A stretch of DNA of 34,169 bases from Syntrophomonadaceae bacterium. GTDB taxonomy: Bacteria; Bacillota; Dethiobacteria; DTU022. The stretch spans positions 1 through 34,169 of the forward strand of contig SLQM01000210.1 in the NCBI GenBank assembly GCA_007131435.1, in the 5' to 3' direction. Within the stretch, counting starts at the first letter, position 1; each line of letters begins with the position of its first letter. Below are positions 14,978 to 22,973 of the stretch, piece after piece. The notes below the pieces were generated by a model. The model saw only the letters and a list, made by a program, of their open reading frames with translations. It was not told where the DNA came from and made no database searches. The translations under genes were made by a program, and so were the position numbers.

Positions 14978-17392
14978 TTATCCCACCGATATGCCATGCT
15001 GGACGGTGCGCCCTATTATTTCATCCTGCACATCTTTACCCAATTCAGAAAAATAGGCGGTATATCCTGCAACACGAACTAGCAGGCCCTTGTATTGTTC
15101 AGGATTATTTTGAGCATCGATTAAAGTCTTTTGGTCTATTACATTAAACTGCACATGGTAAACTCCCAGGCTGCACATGCTTTTTAGAAGGGCCATCAGC
15201 TGGCTTATGCCATTTTCTGTTTGAAGCATGGCCGGTTCAACTTTTAAATTTAACAGGGTTCCCTGCACAAAGCGTCCATGAGGAAGATGGGCTACTGATT
15301 TCAAGACAGAGCCCGGGCCGTTTAAGTCAGTACCACCACTTGGACTTACACCATCAGCCAAAGGCTGCCAAGCTTTTCGTCCTGAAGGGAGCGCTCCCAC
15401 TTCCAGCCCAAATGGGGTATTCCCGGATACAGGCAAGATACCTGGCGTCATCCTGCCATACTTGCCTTCATATTTCTCAATTTCATCTGCTATAAAGGTA
15501 AATACTTCTCCTGCAATATGATCAACAAAGGGATCATCATTACCATACTTGGGAGCTTCCCTGCAGAATTTATGAATTTCTTCATACCCTTCGAAATCTT
15601 TATTTAAGGCGTCAATTAACATATCCATTGCAACTTTGCCAGTTTCAAATACAAGGTACTTTACAGCAGCCAGGCTGTTGACCAGGTCTGCAACACCGAT
15701 TAATATTATTCCGTTCCCCGCGTTATATTTCGCGCCTCCCCAGGCATAATCTAAGGCATTTTCAATACAATCTTTAAAGGTTAAAGAGAGCGCCGGGCAG
15801 GGGCGGCCAAGGCATATTTCATCAATAACATGACTTCCGGCGACTACTGCCTTTACAACATGGGCGAACTGTTTTTTAAATGCGTTAAAAAACTGATCGT
15901 AACTTTTAAATTCATTAACATTTCCTGAATCTGTGCCGATATACTGGCCGCTTTTCTGACTACGGCCATTAAACATGGTAAGCTCTACAACTGACCCCAG
16001 GTTAATATCTGCAAGGGCGGTATACTGCCGCATGCGCCCTTCCAGGTTGGTTTCAACACATCCGCAGGGATTCCAATTGTAGGCTTCTTTTAACGGCACG
16101 CCCTTATTCATCAGCATAATTATTCCCTGGTCATCATTATGAAAGGCTGGAAAACCGGTGCCAAGGCTGATTAGTTCAACAATTTTGCGCAAGAAGCTAT
16201 TCGGATTTTTTGCCAGGCTGTAACGGACTGACAGAGAAGGCTGGTAGAGCTGCACATCCATGGTAGACTGCAAGATCATGTAGGAAAGTTCATTAACGGC
16301 ATCTTTACCCGTATTGTCTACACCGCCAACACAGACATTTTGGAACATGGGGTAACCTGCAGCAAACTCGGCTGTCAGGGCATCCTGGAAAAGACAGGGT
16401 TCGCTAAATTTAACCCAGAGACAATTTAACAGTTCCTGCGCCTCATCTTTAGTGATCTTCCCATCCATGATATCTGCATGGAAGTAAGGAAAAAGGTATT
16501 GATCCATCCTGCCGGGGTTATAGCTGGCAGCATTTTGTTCCATAAAGATTGCAACCTGGTAGAAGTAGACGGACTGAAGGGCTTCGTGAAAAGTCCTGGC
16601 AGGGTTTAAGGGCACATGGCTGCATACTTCGGCTATACTCAACAGCTCTTTTTTACGCTTCTGATCATGTTCAATGGCTGCAAGTTTTTTTGCTTCTTCG
16701 GCATACCTTTCTGCCAACCTCACGATCCCCTCAGCTGCCAGGGTTAACGACTGCAGGTAACAATCTTTTTCATAATCTCCAGGTCTTGTAATATCAAGGT
16801 TTGCCCTTCTGCGGTTAATAGTATCAATAATACCCTTAATACCGGCTTTTAGCAGCCATTCATAACCCGCTGTTGTTTCTCCCCAACCGCGCACTGCTTT
16901 GCGATCGATATACACAACTCCGTTGTCACGAAGAGTTTTTGTGTTATCAGGTATCTGGGCCAGCCATTCTTCATAATTTGAGCGTCCCTGCCAGTACGGT
17001 TTTATTTCACTAAGAAATAAGTCGCGATCATCCGGTTTGAGGTAAAAGGGATCGTAAGGCCTGCTGCTGATTGTATCTAACTCACGGTCAAGAACTGACC
17101 AGCAGGAATCGGCACAAAGGATTCCTCCCCGGATTTTGCTTCCAGGGCAGCCAACTATCAGTTCATCGTCCCATATTTTAATAGTTTTTTCAAAACACTG
17201 CTTTTTAAAAGCACTTGCTTTTCGGATAACCAGCGGTTTTCCCTCAGATTCTCTAAAACCTTTAGTCAGCAGGTATGCATTTTCAAGATCCATTTCAGGG
17301 CTGGTTTTTAATACCCGTTTCTTTAAACGCTTAATTCTATCAGTGTATGCAGGCATATAATCCTGAGCAGGCTCATTTATGTCATAATCCAT
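14978..17392 (-). CDS. Glycyl radical enzyme of the dehydratase/lyase class, substrate unknown
   Basis: 804 residues, ATG preceded on its strand by AGGGGG. The radical site is in RVAGYTAYF with Gly776, 28 residues before the end. The thiyl-radical Cys is Cys445 in NPCGCVETN, with Glu447 as the acid/base residue of diol-dehydratase-like GREs; the extra Cys443 is unusual. Compared with the HypD-like GRE at 18395, the pocket differs: GETTAG (Glu172) replaces GHTVAG (His163), and EQNAASYNPGR replaces ELNTWDAFCPGR, so the HypD Asp281 equivalent is lost. It is therefore probably not a second 4-hydroxyproline dehydratase. Candidates are a C-N lyase acting on a hydroxyproline (HplG-like) or an enzyme for another hydroxylated, amino or sulfonated compound; the sequence alone does not decide. 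Its dedicated activase follows directly. Confidence 0.88.
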   Translation of the reverse strand: MDYDINEPAQDYMPAYTDRIKRLKKRVLKTSPEMDLENAYLLTKGFRESEGKPLVIRKASAFKKQCFEKTIKIWDDELIVGCPGSKIRGGILCADSCWSVLDRELDTISSRPYDPFYLKPDDRDLFLSEIKPYWQGRSNYEEWLAQIPDNTKTLRDNGVVYIDRKAVRGWGETTAGYEWLLKAGIKGIIDTINRRRANLDITRPGDYEKDCYLQSLTLAAEGIVRLAERYAEEAKKLAAIEHDQKRKKELLSIAEVCSHVPLNPARTFHEALQSVYFYQVAIFMEQNAASYNPGRMDQYLFPYFHADIMDGKITKDEAQELLNCLWVKFSEPCLFQDALTAEFAAGYPMFQNVCVGGVDNTGKDAVNELSYMILQSTMDVQLYQPSLSVRYSLAKNPNSFLRKIVELISLGTGFPAFHNDDQGIIMLMNKGVPLKEAYNWNPCGCVETNLEGRMRQYTALADINLGSVVELTMFNGRSQKSGQYIGTDSGNVNEFKSYDQFFNAFKKQFAHVVKAVVAGSHVIDEICLGRPCPALSLTFKDCIENALDYAWGGAKYNAGNGIILIGVADLVNSLAAVKYLVFETGKVAMDMLIDALNKDFEGYEEIHKFCREAPKYGNDDPFVDHIAGEVFTFIADEIEKYEGKYGRMTPGILPVSGNTPFGLEVGALPSGRKAWQPLADGVSPSGGTDLNGPGSVLKSVAHLPHGRFVQGTLLNLKVEPAMLQTENGISQLMALLKSMCSLGVYHVQFNVIDQKTLIDAQNNPEQYKGLLVRVAGYTAYFSELGKDVQDEIIGRTVQHGISVG

Positions 17393-17494
17393 GTTAACGC
17401 CCCCTATGATCAGCGGTAAAGCTTAATTTAATATATTTAGTATAACATATGAATTAATTATTTGTTATAATTAGTAATGAGGTGTACATAACTG
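17393..17494. promoter_or_regulatory. Divergent promoter region with palindrome between the two GRE operons
   Basis: This 102-base AT-rich gap is the only space between two divergent GRE units. It holds TATAACA (17441-17447) and TGTTATA (17463-17469), a 7-bp inverted repeat with a 15-base centre rich in AATTAATTA. A possible -10 TATAAT for the right operon (17466-17471) and TATACT on the minus strand (complement of 17439-17444) each overlap one arm. A dimeric regulator bound here could control both operons. No regulator gene is nearby. Confidence 0.5.
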
Positions 17495-18391
17495 GTGAAA
17501 AAAGGCCTTATTTTTAACATTCAACGATACTCACTGCATGACGGTCCCGGAATCAGGACCACGGTATTTTTTAAAGGCTGCCCTTTAAAGTGCCAATGGT
17601 GTCAAAACCCTGAAGGAATTGATACTGACGTTGAACTGTTCAGGCACAATCAAAAATGTATTCACTGTGGTTCTTGTATGACTCATTGCCATGAAAAAGC
17701 AATTGACCTTACTGACAGCGGCCCCCTGGTAAACCGTCAGGCCTGTAATCGCTGCATGGAGTGTGTGGATATCTGCCCCACTGGCACGTTAGAAATGGCG
17801 GGAAAAGAATACAGTGTAAATGAAGTTGTTCAGGCAGCGTTAAAGGATATTCTTATCTATGAAGAATCGGGGGGAGGAGTAACCATATCTGGTGGTGAAC
17901 CCCTCCTGCAATATGAATTTCTATTAGAACTTCTGTTAGCTCTAAAAAAGCTGAATATCCACACTGCCATTGAAACAAGCGGCTACTGCAGTTGGGAAAA
18001 AATAAAAGAGATCAGCAAGATTACTGATTTGATATATTATGATTTAAAATTAATAGATGATAATTCCAGCAGGATATTTACCGGAGCCTCAAATATTTTA
18101 ATTATGGATAACCTGGAACGTTTAGTAATAAGCGGAGCTAATATCGTGGTTAGAATGCCGCTTATACCATCCGTTAATGACACCCGGGATAATATTGAAC
18201 ATACTGCCGGGTATTTAAGTTCAATCGGTGTTAAATGCATTGAACTTCTTCCTTACCACAATTTAGGCAGTGTAAAGTATGAAGGGCTTGATTTAGAATG
18301 CCCTTTTAATTACAGGCCCAACAGTGAACTTATTCGTCAAGCTTCTGTAATATTCGAAGCGAATGGAATATATATAACAAGCGAGGGATAA
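17495..18391 (+). CDS. Glycyl radical enzyme activating enzyme (radical SAM), partner of HypD-like GRE
   Basis: 298 residues from GTG 17495, with GAGGTG upstream. It begins with the activase pattern RYSLHDGPGIRTTVFFKGCP and carries the SAM-cluster motif Cys29-x3-Cys33-x2-Cys36. Ferredoxin-like sets lie at Cys55/58/61/65 and Cys84/87/90/94. The SAM-binding block is SGGGVTISGGEPLLQ. Its gene precedes the HypD-like GRE by 3 bases on the same strand, so it should abstract the Gly768 hydrogen of that enzyme using 5'-deoxyadenosyl radical. It needs low-potential electrons from ferredoxin or flavodoxin. Confidence 0.94.
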   Translation: MKKGLIFNIQRYSLHDGPGIRTTVFFKGCPLKCQWCQNPEGIDTDVELFRHNQKCIHCGSCMTHCHEKAIDLTDSGPLVNRQACNRCMECVDICPTGTLEMAGKEYSVNEVVQAALKDILIYEESGGGVTISGGEPLLQYEFLLELLLALKKLNIHTAIETSGYCSWEKIKEISKITDLIYYDLKLIDDNSSRIFTGASNILIMDNLERLVISGANIVVRMPLIPSVNDTRDNIEHTAGYLSSIGVKCIELLPYHNLGSVKYEGLDLECPFNYRPNSELIRQASVIFEANGIYITSEG

Positions 18392-18394
18392 CTT

Positions 18395-20776
18395 ATGGTC
18401 GTTGCTGAGAGAGGTATAACTGAGCGAGTAAAAAAATTACGGCATCAGAGCGAGAATACTGCCCCATCAATTACAATAGAAAGAGCCCAACTGGTAACGG
18501 AAGCATACCGTGAAAATGCTGATTCAGTTTCTGCGCCCGTATTGCGTGCACTAACTTTTAAGCATCTAATGGAGAATAAAGCTGTTTGCATCAATGAAGG
18601 GGAATTGATCGTGGGCGAGAGGGGACCAAAACCTCAATCTGCACCAACTTATCCCGAACTGTGCTGCCATACTGTAGAAGATCTTGATTTAATAAGTAAG
18701 CGAAATAAAATTGCTTTCCAGGTAAGCGATGAAGTGAAGAATGCGCAGGAAAAAGAGATAATTCCTTTCTGGAAAGGGCGTTCCATGCGTGATAAAATTT
18801 TTAAACGCATGAATAACAATTGGCATGCCTGTTATAAAGCTGGAATATTTACCGAATTCATGGAACAACGGGCGCCAGGCCATACAGTGGCCGGGGATAA
18901 AATATACAAGCTGGGCATGCTCGATATTAAAGAAGAGATCAATGCTGAGCTTCTGGCTATGGATTATACAAACGACCAGGATGCTTATGCCAAAGCTGAG
19001 CAGCTTAAGGCTATGGCAATTTGTGCTGATGCATTAATCACCTATGCCCGCAGACATGCCGTAAGGGCAAGAGAAATGGCCGCTGTCGAAAGTTCTGCAG
19101 AAAGAACAAGGGAACTTGAGCAGATTGCTACAATTTGTGATCGCGTTCCCGCTGCTGCACCGGAAACTTTATGGGAAGCATTGCAGTATTACTGGTTTGT
19201 TCACCTGGGGGTAATAACTGAGCTTAATACGTGGGATGCATTTTGCCCTGGCAGGCTTGATCAACATTTAGAGCCCTTCTATCAGAAAGATTTAAAAGAA
19301 AGCAGGCTCACAACATATTCTGCTAAAGAGCTGTTGCAGTGTTTTTGGATTAAATTCAATAACCAGCCGGCGCCACCTAAAGTTGGCATTACTTTGAAAG
19401 AGAGCGGTACTTACACGGATTTTGCTAATATCAACCTTGGCGGATTACGCCCCGATGGTAAAGACGGCGCAAATGATGTCACTTACCTTCTCCTTGAAGT
19501 TATTGATGAAATGCGACTCTTGCAGCCCAGCTCCAATATCCAGGTCAGCAAAAAGAACCCCGATCTGTTTATTAAGAAAGCAGCGCATATTATCCGGAAG
19601 GGTTGGGGGCAACCATCTGTTTTTAATGTAGAAGCAGTAATTATTGAGCTATTACGGCAGGGTAAAACACTTGTTGACGCCCGCAGCGGTGGAACCAGCG
19701 GTTGTGTTGAAACTGGTGCGTTCGGTAAAGAAAGTTATATACTAACCGGTTATTTTAACCTGACCAAGGTTTTGGAAATCACCCTGAATAACGGGGTTAA
19801 CCCGGCAGATGGAACTCTGCTTGGCATTGAAACAGGCAACCCAAGATATTTTAAAAACTTTGATCAACTGCTATCAGCGTTTGAGAGGCAGTTGAACTAC
19901 TTTATTAATATTAAAATAGAAGGAAATCAAATTATTGAAAAGCTTTATGCAGATCAAATGCCTGCGCCTTTCCTATCGTTAATCATTGATGATTGCATAA
20001 AAAATGCCAGGGATTACAATGCAGGCGGAGCGCGCTACAACACAAACTATATCCAGGGTGTGGGTATAGGAACAATTACAGATTGCCTCTCAGCAATTAA
20101 ATATCATATTTATGACCAAAAAAGGTTTAACTGGGATGAAATGATGTACTGTTTAGATAAGAACTTTGCTGCTAACGAAGTTATGCGGCAGATTTTATTA
20201 AATAAAACACCCCGTTACGGTAATGATGATGATTATGCAGATTCTATTATGCAGCAGGTATTTAAAATCTTTCATGGACTTATTGATGGGCGCAAATCAA
20301 TTAGGGGCGGCACTTATCGTATAAATATGCTTCCTACTACCTGCCATGTTTATTTTGGGTCGGTTATTGGAGCAACTCCGGACGGTAGATTTGCAGGCAA
20401 ACCACTTTCTGAAGGTATTTCACCGGTCCAGGGGGCCGACTTTAAAGGACCTACTGCTGTAATAAAATCTGCTTCGAAGATGGACCACCTTCTAACCGGC
20501 GGTACACTGCTTAACCTTAAATTTTCTCCCGCCGTTCTTGAAGGGGAGAAAGGGCTTAACAGCCTTGTGCATTTAATCAGGAGTTACTTCAGGATGGATG
20601 GACATCATATCCAGTTTAACGTGGTAGATGCTGATACTTTAAGAAAGGCACAAAATAATCCTGAAGAGTACCGCAACTTAATTGTGAGGGTAGCCGGTTA
20701 CAGTGATTATTTCAGCAATCTTAACGAGGAGCTACAAAATGAAATAATAGCTAGAACTGCTCATGCTAAATTGTAG
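18395..20776 (+). CDS. hypD: Trans-4-hydroxy-L-proline dehydratase (glycyl radical enzyme HypD)
   Basis: 793 residues. It dehydrates trans-4-hydroxy-L-proline to delta1-pyrroline-5-carboxylate. The thiyl Cys437 and Glu439 lie in SGGTSGCVETGAFGKES and the glycyl radical site is Gly768 in RVAGYSDYF. Pocket residues His163 (APGHTVAG) and Asp281 (NTWDAFCPGR) are present. All of these are at a constant offset of +3 from the residues I recall for Clostridioides difficile HypD (His160, Asp278, Cys434, Glu436, Gly765), which strongly supports the assignment. Its product is the substrate of ProC encoded at 30651. A 10-bp inverted repeat TTATTTAAAT/ATTTAAATAA (20777-20822) follows the stop. The match rests on memory of the reference numbering. 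Confidence 0.88.
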   Translation: MVVAERGITERVKKLRHQSENTAPSITIERAQLVTEAYRENADSVSAPVLRALTFKHLMENKAVCINEGELIVGERGPKPQSAPTYPELCCHTVEDLDLISKRNKIAFQVSDEVKNAQEKEIIPFWKGRSMRDKIFKRMNNNWHACYKAGIFTEFMEQRAPGHTVAGDKIYKLGMLDIKEEINAELLAMDYTNDQDAYAKAEQLKAMAICADALITYARRHAVRAREMAAVESSAERTRELEQIATICDRVPAAAPETLWEALQYYWFVHLGVITELNTWDAFCPGRLDQHLEPFYQKDLKESRLTTYSAKELLQCFWIKFNNQPAPPKVGITLKESGTYTDFANINLGGLRPDGKDGANDVTYLLLEVIDEMRLLQPSSNIQVSKKNPDLFIKKAAHIIRKGWGQPSVFNVEAVIIELLRQGKTLVDARSGGTSGCVETGAFGKESYILTGYFNLTKVLEITLNNGVNPADGTLLGIETGNPRYFKNFDQLLSAFERQLNYFINIKIEGNQIIEKLYADQMPAPFLSLIIDDCIKNARDYNAGGARYNTNYIQGVGIGTITDCLSAIKYHIYDQKRFNWDEMMYCLDKNFAANEVMRQILLNKTPRYGNDDDYADSIMQQVFKIFHGLIDGRKSIRGGTYRINMLPTTCHVYFGSVIGATPDGRFAGKPLSEGISPVQGADFKGPTAVIKSASKMDHLLTGGTLLNLKFSPAVLEGEKGLNSLVHLIRSYFRMDGHHIQFNVVDADTLRKAQNNPEEYRNLIVRVAGYSDYFSNLNEELQNEIIARTAHAKL

Positions 20777-20856
20777 TTATTTAAATATTTAACTTAAAAT
20801 TTGCATACAATTATTTAAATAAAAGATTTTTAGAAGCATACGAGGGGTTATTGAGA

Positions 20857-20885
20857 TTGACAACCAGGTGTAAATAACATAAAAT
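20857..20885 (+). promoter_or_regulatory. Promoter of tRNA-Trp
   Basis: TTGACA (20857-20862), 17 bases, TAAAAT (20880-20885), a near-consensus housekeeping promoter that ends 10 bases before the mature tRNA 5' end. It indicates the tRNA is transcribed alone or with a very short leader. Confidence 0.75.
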
Positions 20886-20895
20886 AGCACTGAAA

Positions 20896-20971
20896 AGGGG
20901 AGTAGCTCAACTGGCAGAGCGGCGGTCTCCAAAACCGTAGGCTGCGGGTTCAAGTCCTGTCTCCCCTGCCA
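20896..20971 (+). tRNA. trnW: tRNA-Trp (anticodon CCA)
   Basis: A complete 76-base cloverleaf. The acceptor AGGGGAG pairs with CTCCCCT, then discriminator G and an encoded CCA. The D-arm is GCTC/GAGC, the anticodon stem GCGGT/ACCGT encloses CTCCAAA with anticodon CCA, and the T-loop is TTCAAGT on a stem with two G-U pairs. CCA reads UGG (Trp). Confidence 0.97.
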
Positions 20972-20980
20972 TTGATCAAT

Positions 20981-21013
20981 ATGAGATGCTGCAATAAACT
21001 CGCAGCATCTCAT
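20981..21013 (+). terminator. Hairpin downstream of tRNA-Trp, probable terminator
   Basis: ATGAGATGCTGC (20981-20992) and GCAGCATCTCAT (21002-21013) are perfect 12-base inverse complements with a 9-base loop, followed by TTTAAAT. It begins 9 bases after the tRNA CCA, as expected for a tRNA terminator, although the T-tract is short. Confidence 0.7.
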
Positions 21014-21121
21014 TTAAATATGAAATAAAACTTGAAATGCAAAGCCTGGTGGCCGGGTAAAACAATTTGGGCTTAAAAGAATTAGCTTCGAAAAATATAT
21101 TTAATTGCAGTTCTTATAATG

Positions 21122-21235
21122 TTGGAATATCTAATAAAGTGTTATAAAATATAGAAAGAAAATAGAGAACCACTTAATTGATAATTAAGCTGAACTCAAA
21201 TGCTGCTGGCCGGATTGCAATTGATGCTGCCGGCC
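21122..21235 (+). promoter_or_regulatory. Candidate promoter and leader elements of rocD
   Basis: TTGGAA (21122-21127), 17 bases, TAAAAT (21145-21150) resembles a housekeeping promoter. Just downstream are CTTAATT-GAT-AATTAAG (21173-21189), a compact palindrome that could be an operator, and GGCCGG (21208-21213)/CCGGCC (21230-21235), which can form a leader hairpin. The rest of the 20777-21277 gap beyond the tRNA and its hairpin shows no gene. Confidence 0.4.
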
Positions 21236-21277
21236 TGATTAATGTGGGCATAATAATATAAAGGGAGTGGCTTTTAA

Positions 21278-22468
21278 ATGTCTTCTACAAAAAATATTCT
21301 TGAATTGACAGAAAAACACAGTGCGAGAAATTATATGCCTTTGCCGGTTGTGCTTTCGCATGGTCAAGGTGTTTGGGTTACAGATCCTGAGGGCAACCGC
21401 TACATGGACATGCTTAGCGCTTATTCCGCAATGAATTTCGGCCACCGTCATCCAAGGATTATTGCAGCGCTCAAAAAACAAGCTGACAAAATGACTGTTA
21501 CTTCCAGGGCTTTTCACAACGACCAACTGGGAGAGTTTTGTCAAAAATTATCTGACATGACCGGTAAAGAAATGGTTTTACCAATGAATACAGGCGCTGA
21601 AGCGGTAGAGACTGCTATCAAAGCGGTTCGACGTTGGGCTTACAGGAATAAAGGCATACCAGCAGATCAGGCAGAAATTATTGTTTGTAAAGGTAACTTC
21701 CATGGCAGAACTATTACAATTGTTTCCTTCACTTCAGATACAGCTTACAAGTCTGATTTTGGGCCATTTACACCCGGCTTTAAATTAATAGAATATGGCA
21801 ATATTGAGGCCCTGAGAGAAGCAATTACTCCAAACACAGCAGCATTTTTAGTGGAACCGATCCAGGGCGAGGGAGGTATTATTATTCCTCCGAAAGGCTA
21901 TTTGAAAGAGGCTTATACTTTATGTCACGATAATAATGTAATTTTTATGGCTGACGAAATACAGACCGGATTCGGCCGTACAGGTAAAATGTTTGCCTGT
22001 GACTGGGAAGATGTAACACCTGATATTTATATTCTCGGCAAAGCGTTAGGTGGTGGCGTAATACCAATTTCAGCTGTAACTGCTGACGAGGAAATACTGG
22101 GTGTTTTTGAGCCTGGTTCCCATGGTTCGACATTTGGAGGCAATCCTTTGGCCTGTGCAGTTTCGATTGAAGCAATGAATGTTTTGGTAGAAGAAAAACT
22201 TGTTGAAAAATCTGCCAAACTTGGCTCCTATTTTGTCGAACAGTTAAAAACTATAAATAACCCTGTTATAACTGAAGTCAGGGGCAAAGGCCTGATGGTG
22301 GGAATAGAACTAAAAGGAAAAGCCAGGCCCTATTGTGAAAAATTAATGGAATTAGGCGTCCTGGCCAAAGAAACTCATGAAAATGTTATTCGACTTGCAC
22401 CACCACTTGTTATTAGCAGTGAAGATTTGGAAAAAGCCCTTACCTTAATTAGGGCGGTTTTTGAATGA
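21278..22468 (+). CDS. rocD: Ornithine aminotransferase
   Basis: 396 residues, ATG with GGGAG upstream. It is a class-III PLP aminotransferase: NYMPLPVVLSHGQGVWVTDP and YMDMLSAYSAMNFGHRHP at the start, NTGAEAVETAIKAVRRW (phosphate-binding turn), GNFHGRTITIVSF, EPIQGEGGIIIPP, ADEIQTGFGRTGKMFACD (PLP Asp) and ILGKALGGGVIP containing the Schiff-base Lys. These blocks fit RocD better than acetylornithine or GABA aminotransferases. It converts ornithine plus 2-oxoglutarate to glutamate semialdehyde, which cyclises to P5C, the same intermediate as the HypD product. It stands alone between tRNA-Trp and the structured RNA. Confidence 0.93.
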   Translation: MSSTKNILELTEKHSARNYMPLPVVLSHGQGVWVTDPEGNRYMDMLSAYSAMNFGHRHPRIIAALKKQADKMTVTSRAFHNDQLGEFCQKLSDMTGKEMVLPMNTGAEAVETAIKAVRRWAYRNKGIPADQAEIIVCKGNFHGRTITIVSFTSDTAYKSDFGPFTPGFKLIEYGNIEALREAITPNTAAFLVEPIQGEGGIIIPPKGYLKEAYTLCHDNNVIFMADEIQTGFGRTGKMFACDWEDVTPDIYILGKALGGGVIPISAVTADEEILGVFEPGSHGSTFGGNPLACAVSIEAMNVLVEEKLVEKSAKLGSYFVEQLKTINNPVITEVRGKGLMVGIELKGKARPYCEKLMELGVLAKETHENVIRLAPPLVISSEDLEKALTLIRAVFE

Positions 22469-22502
22469 ACTAAACTAAATTAAAAAAATATTACAAAATG
22501 TA

Positions 22503-22531
22503 TTGACAAGTCTAAATAGATGATCAATAAT
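22503..22531 (+). promoter_or_regulatory. Promoter of the structured RNA
   Basis: TTGACA (22503-22508), 17 bases, AATAAT (22526-22531): a consensus -35 and a 5/6 -10 at ideal spacing. The predicted start, about 22538, coincides with the first base of the RNA's closing helix, which supports a dedicated transcript. Confidence 0.7.
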
Positions 22532-22537
22532 ACCTTT

Positions 22538-22829
22538 ACCAGGTTCCGAGAGACTGGACTACAAGCCGGATTTGCATCAACGGGTAAACCGAAGTGGAGG
22601 AAGGGCTTACCGAAATCCGTGTAAGGATTATCCCGGGTGGCAAATCGCAAAAGGGCAAGATTTGGAAGGACCCCAGGGTTTGGAAAAATTGAGCCCGGAT
22701 GAACGGGGATTAGTAGCGATCTGGAGGTTGAGTGAAGGCCATCCGGAGGTGGTGGTGGAAGCTCAGCTGTAGATGGAGTCGTGAAGAAGTTCCGTTGGCG
22801 AGTGGAAAGGCCTGTTGGAACCTGGATTT
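22538..22829 (+). ncRNA. Unassigned structured RNA of about 290 nt
   Basis: Non-coding, purine-rich block between rocD and the NuoEF fusion. CCAGGTTCC (22539-22547) pairs perfectly with GGAACCTGG (22817-22825) and closes the whole element. Internal helices include CGGATTT/AAATCCG (22567-22573 with 22613-22619), enclosing GGTAA/TTACC; CAAATC/GATTTG (22641-22646 with 22659-22664); GGGTTT/GAGCCC (22676-22681 with 22691-22696); CCGGAT/ATCTGG (22695-22700 with 22719-22724, sharing two bases with the previous helix); and TTCCGTT/AGTGGAA with a GGCG loop near 22790-22807. It has its own promoter. It does not show the sequence hallmarks I know for RNase P, tmRNA, SRP, 6S, T-box or common riboswitches. 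The raiA class or another large clostridial RNA is possible but not shown. No clear T-tract terminator follows. Confidence 0.7.
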
Positions 22830-22868
22830 ATTATGTACAATTATAAATGCTTTATTAATAGCGGTTAA

Positions 22869-22897
22869 TTGACACTGAATACCTGTCAGTGTATAAT
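22869..22897 (+). promoter_or_regulatory. Perfect consensus promoter with embedded palindrome, upstream of the NuoEF fusion
   Basis: TTGACA (22869-22874), 17 bases, TATAAT (22892-22897) is a perfect housekeeping promoter. ACACTG (22872-22877) and CAGTGT (22887-22892) form a 6-bp inverted repeat inside it that overlaps both hexamers, as expected for a repressor operator. Predicted start is near 22904, giving a leader of about 70 bases. Confidence 0.75.
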
Positions 22898-22973
22898 TTT
22901 AAAGGTGTGAAATTGCTATCTATATTAAATAACAGATGACGGTTGACTCCTAAAAAACTGACGGGAACTGGTA

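Noticed and set aside
14978..17392. Pyruvate formate-lyase
   Set aside because: PFL has two adjacent catalytic Cys and no GCVE motif, and its activase lacks the double ferredoxin insert present here.
20789..21013. 74-residue minus-strand ORF across the tRNA
   Set aside because: It is antisense to tRNA-Trp and both arms of its terminator hairpin; its translated pattern is the common spurious product of tRNA regions.
22572..22772. 66-residue ORF in the rocD to NuoEF gap
   Set aside because: No ribosome binding site, no family resemblance, and it lies wholly inside the base-paired RNA element.
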